Source: DATDCV01 sp036524155 (GTDB lineage Bacteria; Verrucomicrobiota; Verrucomicrobiia; Limisphaerales; UBA8199). Taken from it: a stretch of 10,693 bases of DNA. The notes under the pieces are model-generated. The model saw nothing but the letters and a program-made list of their open reading frames with translations. It had not been told where the DNA came from and searched no databases. Shown in pieces: positions 1 to 3,490 of the stretch. Position 1 is the first letter of the stretch. The number at the start of each line of letters is the position of its first letter. The position numbers and the translations under genes are program-made. The stretch covers positions 1 through 10,693 of the forward strand of contig DATDCV010000253.1 in assembly GCA_036524155.1 (NCBI GenBank). The letters are read 5' to 3'.

Positions 1-52
1 GCCCCGCAAAGGCAAAGTTAGTGGTGTGTTAAAGGATGCGGGGCTGTCACGC
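1..52 (+). repeat. Stem-loop repeat, copy 1
   Basis: The stem GCCCCGC (1-7) pairs with GCGGGGC (38-44) around a 30-nt loop that contains AAAGGCAAAGTTAGTGGTG and GTGTTAAAGGAT. The conserved flank TGTCACGC follows at 45-52. The window begins at the first stem base, so an eighth A-T pair, seen in the other copies, cannot be checked. Strand is arbitrary. Confidence 0.75.
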
Positions 53-92
53 TGGCTGCTCGCCCCAGGTGATTCGAATGTCACACAGCGAG

Positions 93-113
93 CCAACGTC
101 CCTCCGCTTCGCG
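93..113 (+). repeat. Direct repeat, copy 1
   Basis: A 21-bp word with core ACGTCCCTCCGCTTCGCG is found here and again, identically, at 301-321. A shorter version (GTCCTCCGCTTCGCG) sits at 159-173. It lies downstream of stem-loop copies 1 and 2 at unequal distances, which suggests a degenerate tandem unit of roughly 230-270 bp. Confidence 0.7.
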
Positions 114-223
114 ACCACGAACCCGCGTCCCGATTCCAACCTCGTGGGCGATTCCAAAGTCCTCCGCTTCGCGCCATCGATACTCCTTCGCGAATTCGAA
201 CGTCCGCGAGCAGTCAGCGCGCC

Positions 224-277
224 AGGCCCGCAAAGACAAAATCAGTGGTGTGTTAATTGGATGCGGGCCTGTCACGC
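224..277 (+). repeat. Stem-loop repeat, copy 2
   Basis: The stem AGGCCCGC (224-231) pairs with GCGGGCCT (263-270), 8 bp, followed by the shared TGTCACGC flank (270-277). The loop is nearly identical to that of copy 3 (AAAGACAAAATCAGTGGTG then TGTTAATTGGAT). Relative to copies 1 and 3, the second base of the GGCCCGC arm is changed from C to G and its partner from G to C, so pairing is kept. Confidence 0.8.
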
Positions 278-300
278 TGCCTGCTTCGCTCGTCCGTAAT

Positions 301-321
301 CCAACGTCCCTCCGCTTCGCG
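301..321 (+). repeat. Direct repeat, copy 2
   Basis: This is an identical 21-bp copy of the word at 93-113 (core ACGTCCCTCCGCTTCGCG). It lies about 30 bp after stem-loop copy 2. Confidence 0.7.
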
Positions 322-328
322 CAGTAAT

Positions 329-400
329 GCTGGCACACCCGCGCCGCCTGGCCGCCTGCCCGGCGCAGGCGGAAAGCAGCAGGCGGCGCGAGTGGCCAGC
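329..400. repeat. Nested GC-rich inverted repeat
   Basis: The outer arms GCTGGCAC / GTGGCCAGC continue through CGCGCCGCCTG / CAGGCGGCGCG. A second hairpin CCGCCTG / CAGGCGG sits inside them. The result is a long stem of about 20 bp with small bulges. No open frame with protein character uses it. Confidence 0.75.
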
Positions 401-493
401 GTCCTCCAATGCGCATTAAGCCACTGGTTCACAAACGTCTTTCGTGTGCGCCCAGACCGCTTCGTTCGGGCGGCGGCCGGCAGGGCACGTGCC

Positions 494-546
494 AGCCCCG
501 CAAAGACAGATCAGTGATGTGTTAATTGGATGCGGGGCTGTCACGC
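494..546 (+). repeat. Stem-loop repeat, copy 3
   Basis: The stem AGCCCCGC (494-501) pairs with GCGGGGCT (532-539) and is followed by the TGTCACGC flank. A perfect 10-bp palindrome GGCACGTGCC (484-493) abuts it on the left. A partial fourth copy of the loop sequence only (AAAGACAAAGTTAGTG, 589-604, then AAATTGGA) follows without the stem. Confidence 0.8.
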
Positions 547-664
547 GCCCTGCTTCTCGTCCGCCGCCCTGCCACTTCGCTCCAGACCAAAGACAAAGTT
601 AGTGAAATTGGAAACCTTCGGGCTGTCGATGCTCTCTCCACGTCCTCACACCTGTGCGCGGTCA

Positions 665-738
665 GCCACCAGCCCTATTTTTTTTATTTCTTTCAGGGAA
701 AAAGTGATGAAAGAAATAAAAAAAATAGGTCTGGTGGC
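665..738. repeat. 30-bp near-perfect inverted repeat
   Basis: The arms are 665-694 and 709-738. They match at 29 of 30 positions and are separated by a 14-nt loop. The arms start GCCACCAG and contain an AT-rich heart with eight consecutive T's (A's in the other arm), strongly AT-rich against the local GC-rich background. The loop (695-708) carries AGGGAAAAAGTG, which would serve as the ribosome binding site of the small gene starting at 707. The element could be a regulatory RNA hairpin, or the remains of a palindromic mobile element. Confidence 0.9.
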
Positions 739-940
739 TAGGCTGTCGGCGTTGGTGCGTCGGGTTCTCGGGTTGCGTAGCGTGCGTGTTTACTATCTGG
801 TTCCCGGTCGTGTCTTCAGTCCCAGCCCGGCTCAGCAGCGTCATCTCGTCTGGCAGCGGTTCCTGGTTCACCTAGAGTTGCAGCGTGTGCAGCGGTGGGA
901 GCAGCAGCGGTATGCGCGTCGTTTGCAGCGGCGTCAGTAG
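707..940 (+). CDS. Possible small basic protein, 77 aa
   Basis: I do not recognise this protein. It begins MKEIKKIGLVARLSALVRR, continues through a short hydrophobic/aromatic stretch (VYYLVPGRVF, about residues 31-40), and ends in a Gln/Arg/Trp-rich, probably helical segment rich in QRxxxW-type spacing (about 45-77). The chosen ATG at 707 has AGGG eight bases upstream, better than most starts in this window. The frame stays open further upstream, but that part crosses the stem-loop repeats and looks noncoding. Codon use (many CGT, GTT, CAG) differs from the GC3-rich minus-strand operon, which may mean a different origin. A hairpin lies 28 bp past the stop. The protein would be strongly basic, so nucleic-acid binding is conceivable, but nothing proves it. 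It may be a chance frame. Confidence 0.4.
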   Translation: MKEIKKIGLVARLSALVRRVLGLRSVRVYYLVPGRVFSPSPAQQRHLVWQRFLVHLELQRVQRWEQQRYARRLQRRQ

Positions 941-968
941 TCCGGGCCGCAGGGCCAACTGCAACAGA

Positions 969-992
969 CTGGGAGGAACTCGTCCCTCCCAG
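969..992. repeat. GC-rich hairpin, family member 1
   Basis: The perfect 8-bp stem CTGGGAGG / CCTCCCAG has loop AACTCGTC and is followed by ACCCTCCCGCACCA. It resembles the hairpins at 1911-1932 and 3121-3141, which have similar stems and tails. It sits just past the possible gene 707-940 and could end its transcript, but it has no U-tract. Confidence 0.65.
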
Positions 993-1078
993 ACCCTCCC
1001 GCACCACGCTTCGCGCCATCCGATGCGCGCCCGCAAGCGAACACCACACCAATTCCGACGAAGCACTCCGAAGGACCG

Positions 1079-1169
1079 CCGGGCAAGCGTCGAGCTTTTC
1101 ACTCGGCCGTCGTTCGCCCGCTCTCTAGGCCGTGCGTAGCACCGTGAAAAAGCTCGACCCTTGCTCCGG
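1079..1169. repeat. Long imperfect inverted repeat
   Basis: The left arm 1079-1102 (CCGGGCAAGCGTCGAGC, then TTTTCAC) pairs with the right arm 1144-1169 (GTGAAAAAGCTCGACCC, then TTGCTCCGG). There is one extra T and a few mismatches. The 41-nt loop contains a further small CGGCC / GGCCG pair. Confidence 0.8.
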
Positions 1170-1179
1170 CTACAAGAAC

Positions 1180-1361
1180 GCCTGACTCGCTGGATTTTCA
1201 CTTCGCTCCGCTCCATTCCGCTCCACTCGGCACCGCGCCCAGGCGCACCCCCCACCGCGCCGCCAGTAAAGCCAAAGCGCGGCACTGCCCCCAAAGCGCC
1301 GAGCGCGATGCCTCCTTCCGACTCCATTGCGCTACACTTCGTGAAAACCGGCGAGACAGGC
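1180..1361. repeat. Long-range inverted repeat, 22-bp arms
   Basis: The left arm 1180-1201 (GCCTGACTCGCTGG, ATTTTCAC) pairs with the right arm 1341-1361 (GTGAAAACCGGCGAG, ACAGGC), with two mismatches and one bulged base. The 139-nt interior is rich in GCGC and CTCCGCTCC words that can form further local stems. The left arm starts only 10 bp after the preceding palindrome ends. Confidence 0.7.
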
Positions 1362-1380
1362 AACGAACACATGGCTCCGT

Positions 1381-1432
1381 GAGAGCGCACAGTTCTTAAC
1401 GCTTCTCCGACTCCGCTAAACTGTGCGCACTC
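1381..1432. repeat. Inverted repeat, 14-bp arms
   Basis: GAGAGCGCACAGTT (1381-1394) pairs with AACTGTGCGCACTC (1419-1432), with one mismatch and a 24-nt loop. The pairing can be prolonged by TTA and GC pairs inside the loop. Confidence 0.75.
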
Positions 1433-1452
1433 ACTCCGCCCCGAAACGTTAG

Positions 1453-1532
1453 CGTGCCCTCCGCGCAAAAGCCCTGTCCTCGCTTCCCCTCCACCCTTCT
1501 AGCCAGGCCAGGTCTTTCGCGCGGAAGGCACG
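1453..1532. repeat. Inverted repeat, 19-bp arms
   Basis: CGTGCCCTCCGCGCAAAAG (1453-1471) pairs with CTTTCGCGCGGAAGGCACG (1514-1532) at 17 of 19 positions. CCTG / CAGG words continue the stem inward. The 42-nt loop is pyrimidine-rich. Confidence 0.75.
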
Positions 1533-1622
1533 ACACCGCTGCCCAAGACAACAAACCGCGCGCGCGCAAATTACACTTCGCTTCGTTCGGGACTGTCATG
1601 AAGGATGCTTTCGGCTCCAGCC

Positions 1623-1718
1623 ACAAGGGGATGTTATATTTATTTGCCGCAAAGACTCAGCCCGGCACCCGCTCGCAGGACCCCCGGGCTGGCGGCAATT
1701 AAAAATAACACCCCTTGT
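1623..1718. repeat. Long inverted repeat with AT-rich centre of stem
   Basis: The left arm ACAAGGGGATGTTATATTT (1623-1641), followed by ATTTGCCGC and CAGCCCGG, pairs with a right arm CCGGGCTG (1684-1691), GGCGGCAATT, AAAAATAACA, CCCCTTGT (ending 1718). A seven-base AAAGACT bulge sits in the left arm. In total roughly 30 pairs form. As at 665-738, an AT-rich core is enclosed by GC-rich ends. The order of GTT- and AAC-containing ends is the wrong way round for an integron attC site. Confidence 0.85.
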
Positions 1719-1732
1719 AGCCAGAGCCTGTC

Positions 1733-1806
1733 GCGGTTGGCACGAATCACTGCTTGCTTGCTCCCTGCGCCCCAAACACAGCAAGCGCAGTGCTCGCGCC
1801 AACCGC
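1733..1806. repeat. Long imperfect inverted repeat
   Basis: The left arm 1733-1762 (GCGGTTGGCACGA, ATCACTGC, TTGCTTGCT) pairs with the right arm 1780-1806 (AGCAAGCGCAGTGC, TCGCGCCAACCGC). There are a few mismatches and bulges, and the loop is about 17 nt. Confidence 0.8.
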
Positions 1807-1886
1807 TCCTGCATCCTTCACGCCAGCCCCTCACTCCGCTGAGCTAAAGACAAAATTGGGCGCGCGCGGAGGGAACAAGAAGGCAT

Positions 1887-1945
1887 GGGGGCGCTGCCCC
1901 CAAACCCCCGCCAGAGGAGCTCGCCCCTCTGGACTCCCGCACCAT
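1887..1945. repeat. Double GC-rich hairpin, family member 2
   Basis: The first hairpin is GGGGGC-GCT-GCCCCC (1887-1901). After AAACCCCCG comes the second, CCAGAGG / CCTCTGG (1911-1917 with 1926-1932, loop AGCTCGCC), then ACTCCCGCACCA. The same order of elements (G-rich hairpin, CCCGCGCC spacer, CCAAAGGG / CCCTCTGG hairpin, ACTTCACGC tail) recurs at 3095-3150 in the other noncoding block. Confidence 0.75.
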
Positions 1946-1970
1946 GAAGACAACACCAGGTTTGTTTTCA

Positions 1971-2154
1971 GGTCTTTTTTGGTTCTGCTGCACGGCAGTC
2001 CAGTCTCTCGCCCTTCCCCGCCCGCTTCCTCATCAGGGGGCCAAGACATGCGGTGCCCTCTGAAGACTACTCCCGCAGGCCGCCCTGATGCGCGGGCTAA
2101 TTCGGGTGAAGGGCGAAAGACCGGACTGAGCAGCAGAGTTCAAAAAAAAAGACC
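1971..2154. repeat. 184-bp imperfect palindrome abutting a start codon
   Basis: The left arm 1971-2042 and right arm 2077-2154 match along about 70 bases with a few gaps. Shared words, outside to inside, are GGTCTTTTTT, TCTGCTG, CAGTCC, GTCT, TCGCCCTTC, GCCCGC, CATCAGGG and GGCC. The right arm ends in nine A's plus GACC, and the next base is the A of the ATG at 2155. As an RNA it would place the whole region upstream of that gene in one giant hairpin; as DNA it could extrude as a cruciform. Confidence 0.85.
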
Positions 2155-2676
2155 ATGAAAACGAAACAAAATAAAAATCAGCAAAAAGATTCAGGGCTCA
2201 GCTTCCGTCCTGATGAGCAGCGGAGTGAAAACAACAACACCAGCACAGCCAAGACCTTTACAGAGGCGATGGCCGAGGTTGACGCCGCGAAACGCACCGA
2301 GCAGCCCAAGCGGGTCCTGCCGTTTGTGAACTTCGCCGAGCGCGAACAGAACCGCGCGCTCTCAACCGACGCGGTCCTCGAACTCCTCCGCAAATGGCAG
2401 CCCAGGGCCTACGACCTGGCCGAGGTTGTCGGCAAGTGGATCTGGATCACGTTTCCGGAGGCACCCGCCGAGCAGGTCCGCGGCCAGCTCTCCCAGTTCG
2501 GCTTTCACTGGAACAACGTCCGCAAGTGCTGGCAGCGCCCGTGCGGCCAGTTCCAGACCGAAGGCAGCGGAGCCGATCCCCGCCAGAAGTACGGCAGCCG
2601 CTTCGCCGCCGACCACCAGCCGAACCCCTACGAGTACAACGGCCCCGCCCGCACCGCCGAGCAGGTTGCCGCCTGA
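2155..2676 (+). CDS. Phage/plasmid accessory protein with W-rich small domain, 173 aa
   Basis: The N-terminal 55 residues are Lys/Gln/Asn/Thr-rich and probably disordered. Residues 70-92 form a predicted helix. The ordered part, about 93-130, carries GKWIWITF (93-100), a short charged stretch, then GFHWNNVRKCWQRP (116-129). That W-x-W ... GF-x-W-N ... RK-x-W arrangement is familiar from small domains in phage and plasmid proteins, some attached to antirestriction or methylase-type proteins. I cannot name its function. The C-terminus is hydrophilic. The start was chosen at the ATG right after a giant palindrome; no good Shine-Dalgarno is visible because the preceding bases are A-rich, so an internal start such as Met39 is possible. 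GC3 bias is strong from about residue 40 onward. It is followed by another small plus-strand gene after 51 bp. Confidence 0.8.
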   Translation: MKTKQNKNQQKDSGLSFRPDEQRSENNNTSTAKTFTEAMAEVDAAKRTEQPKRVLPFVNFAEREQNRALSTDAVLELLRKWQPRAYDLAEVVGKWIWITFPEAPAEQVRGQLSQFGFHWNNVRKCWQRPCGQFQTEGSGADPRQKYGSRFAADHQPNPYEYNGPARTAEQVAA

Positions 2677-2684
2677 TTCACCCA

Positions 2685-2710
2685 GGGCGCGGCCCGCGAG
2701 GGTCGCGCCC
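2685..2710. repeat. Intercistronic hairpin
   Basis: The perfect 7-bp stem GGGCGCG (2685-2691) / CGCGCCC (2704-2710) lies between the two plus-strand genes. It starts eight bases after the stop. The stop is followed by TTCACCC here and by TTCAGCC after the next gene, so the two gene ends share a short post-stop motif. Confidence 0.6.
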
Positions 2711-2727
2711 GCTTCCCTAACACACAC

Positions 2728-2967
2728 ATGCAACACCACGCTTCGCAGTTCCTCCTCAAGCTCACGCAGACCGTCACGGTCGAGCGCGGCATTTCCCTTG
2801 TGTGCATCCCGGACCGCGACAGCGCCGAGTGTGAGCTCACCCGCCTGCGCCACAAGTTCGGCCCGAACCTGATGAAGGCGACGATCCGGAAGGACAAGCC
2901 CGGCGCCCGCAGCACCTACACCCTGCGCTACTTCGTGCGCGAAGCCGAGACCCGCCAGCTCTTCTGA
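2728..2967 (+). CDS. Small uncharacterised protein, 79 aa
   Basis: I do not recognise this family. The sequence MQHHASQFLLKLTQTVTVER opens with a probable helix. It continues with a beta-like stretch (ISLVCIPD, 22-29), a charged helix (SAECELTRLRHKF, about 32-44) and a strand-rich C-terminal half ending YTLRYFVREAETRQLF. No signal peptide, membrane span or metal-binding cluster is seen. The frame has very strong G/C third positions, which supports it over the antisense frame. The ATG at 2728 is preceded by CTAACACACAC with no Shine-Dalgarno. It follows the W-rich-domain gene on the same strand and probably shares its transcript; it converges with the packaging operon, from which hairpins at 2973-3313 separate it. 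Confidence 0.75.
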   Translation: MQHHASQFLLKLTQTVTVERGISLVCIPDRDSAECELTRLRHKFGPNLMKATIRKDKPGARSTYTLRYFVREAETRQLF

Positions 2968-2972
2968 TTCAG

Positions 2973-3043
2973 CCGGGGCCACCACCTCCCGAGCAATCGG
3001 GATTGTGCGGCACCTCACACTGCCAGCCGGTGGCAGGCCCCGG
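2973..3043. repeat. Branched (three-way) inverted repeat
   Basis: The outer stem CCGGGGCC (2973-2980) / GGCCCCGG (3036-3043) is extended by CCACC / GGTGG (2982-2986 with 3029-3033). Inside are the hairpin CCCGA-GCAA-TCGGG (2988-3001) and a weaker GGCA / TGCC pair (3009-3024). It begins five bases after the stop of the 79-aa gene, so it may act as a terminator or 3' stability element. No U-tract follows. Confidence 0.65.
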
Positions 3044-3070
3044 CCAGTTGGCCAGTCCGGCACGGACCCG

Positions 3071-3141
3071 CCAGGGCTCCCGCCCTGGACCCGGCTGGGG
3101 TTGCGCGCCCCAGGCCCGCGCCAAAGGGTTTCACCCTCTGG
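3071..3141. repeat. Three consecutive GC-rich hairpins, family member 3
   Basis: The hairpins are CCAGGGC / GCCCTGG (3071-3088), CTGGGG / CCCCAG (3095-3113) and CCAAAGGG / CCCTCTGG (3121-3141), the last followed by ACTTCACGCC. The second and third align with the pair at 1887-1945 in order, spacing and tail. Confidence 0.75.
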
Positions 3142-3175
3142 ACTTCACGCCTCCAACACCCAAGCCGCTCACTCC

Positions 3176-3254
3176 GCTGCCAGGCCTCACGCCGTCACGC
3201 TGGTTGCGAAACCACAAACACAGGCAACCAGCGCGCCGTCATTCGGCCTGCTGC
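3176..3254. repeat. Long inverted repeat, about 30-bp arms
   Basis: The left arm 3176-3207 (GCTGCCAGGCC, TCACGCCGTCA, CGCTGGTTGC) pairs with the right arm 3224-3254 (GCAACCAGCGCG, CCGTCATTC, GGCCTGCTGC). The inner 10 bp CGCTGGTTGC / GCAACCAGCG are perfect, around a 16-nt A/C-rich loop. Confidence 0.8.
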
Positions 3255-3287
3255 TTCGTTCGCTCCCCCACCCATCCCCCAATGCTC

Positions 3288-3313
3288 GACCCCCTTCCAT
3301 CCCCAAGGGGGTC
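3288..3313 (-). terminator. Candidate end-of-operon hairpin
   Basis: The perfect 9-bp stem GACCCCCTT (3288-3296) / AAGGGGGTC (3305-3313) has an 8-nt loop and lies eight bases beyond the last stop codon of the minus-strand operon. The position suits a transcription terminator, but no U-tract follows on the minus strand, so it may instead be an RNA 3' end protector or need Rho. Confidence 0.5.
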
Positions 3314-3320
3314 TGCGCCA

Positions 3321-3482
3321 TCAAGCTCGCTTCGCTCGCCGGTTTGCCCGCGCCGTGGGCCGGCCCTCCTGGACAAGCCGCGCCATCTCCGCTCGCAGCC
3401 GCGCATTCTCGCGCCTGAGCCTGCGCAAGTCCTCCGCGTGCTGCTTCGCCACCTCCATAAGCTCTTTCAACCTGTCATCCAT
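3321..3482 (-). CDS. Coiled-coil microprotein downstream of the large terminase, 53 aa
   Basis: This gene is easily missed because of its size. The frame starts MDDRLKELMEVAKQHAEDL. It continues with a heptad-like pattern of Leu/Met/Val (L5, L8, V11, L19, L22, L29, M33, L36) among Glu/Arg/Lys, typical of a short coiled coil. It ends in a basic tail RPTARANRRAKRA after a Gly-Arg-Pro break at about residue 40. The start is eight bases after the terminase stop and the end is followed by a terminator-like hairpin, so it completes the operon. Codon use is G/C-biased like its neighbours. Possible roles (unproven) are a packaging accessory, an oligomerising adaptor, or a nucleic-acid-binding peptide through the basic tail. 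No strong Shine-Dalgarno is seen; coupling to the terminase is likely. Confidence 0.65.
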   Translation of the reverse strand: MDDRLKELMEVAKQHAEDLRRLRRENARLRAEMARLVQEGRPTARANRRAKRA

Positions 3483-3490
3483 CCGCTGTA

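Larger units (their letters stand above)
1..2154. other. Hairpin-rich, mostly noncoding block
   Basis: Apart from one plausible small gene at 707-940, I see no reading frame here with convincing protein character. The open frames on both strands are Arg/Ser/Pro/Ala-rich, overlap one another and run straight through palindromes. The block is instead filled with structure: three stem-loop repeat copies (1-52, 224-277, 494-546), direct repeats of a CCTCCGCTTCGCG core (about 101, 161 and 309), and long imperfect inverted repeats at 329-400, 665-738, 1079-1169, 1180-1361, 1381-1432, 1453-1532, 1623-1718, 1733-1806 and 1971-2154. Short motifs such as AAAGACAAA recur at 233, 589 and 1846. Smaller leftovers without an assigned feature (for example 405-480, 740-960 outside the gene and 1533-1622) hold CG-rich simple motifs only. 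The role of the block is unknown. Confidence 0.7.

Noticed and set aside
66..90. A tRNA T-arm-like TTCGAAT at about 74
   Set aside because: The flanking stem is only four pairs, and no acceptor, D or anticodon arms can be drawn around it.
1..546. A CRISPR array from the regularly repeated stem-loops
   Set aside because: Only three copies with spacings of over 220 bp and diverged sequence; no cas genes.
872..1468. A 198-aa minus-strand open frame across the left block
   Set aside because: It runs through two or three palindromes, is Arg/Ser/Gly/Leu-rich without domain character, and reflects the GC-rich CTCCGCTCC words; no ribosome binding site or neighbouring gene supports it.
1944..2063. 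A 39-aa plus-strand frame starting MKTTPGLFSGLFWFCCTAVQ, signal-peptide-like
   Set aside because: It lacks a ribosome binding site and most of it is the left arm of the palindrome; a leader peptide is conceivable but nothing decides it.
1..2154. Integron attC sites, given the hairpin array with cassette-like units
   Set aside because: The required order of core sites (RYYYAAC on the left, GTTRRRY on the right) was not found; at 1623-1718 the GTT and AAC ends are in the opposite order, and no integron integrase is present.
1754..2158. A 134-aa plus-strand open frame ending at 2158
   Set aside because: It is Pro/Ser/Ala/Arg-rich, crosses the double hairpin and the whole 184-bp palindrome and overlaps the next start; it looks like chance openness.
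2362..3063. A 233-aa minus-strand open frame opposite the two plus-strand genes
   Set aside because: Its Ala/Val/Leu/Gly-rich sequence is what the antisense of G/C-third-position genes gives, and it crosses two gene boundaries and three hairpins.
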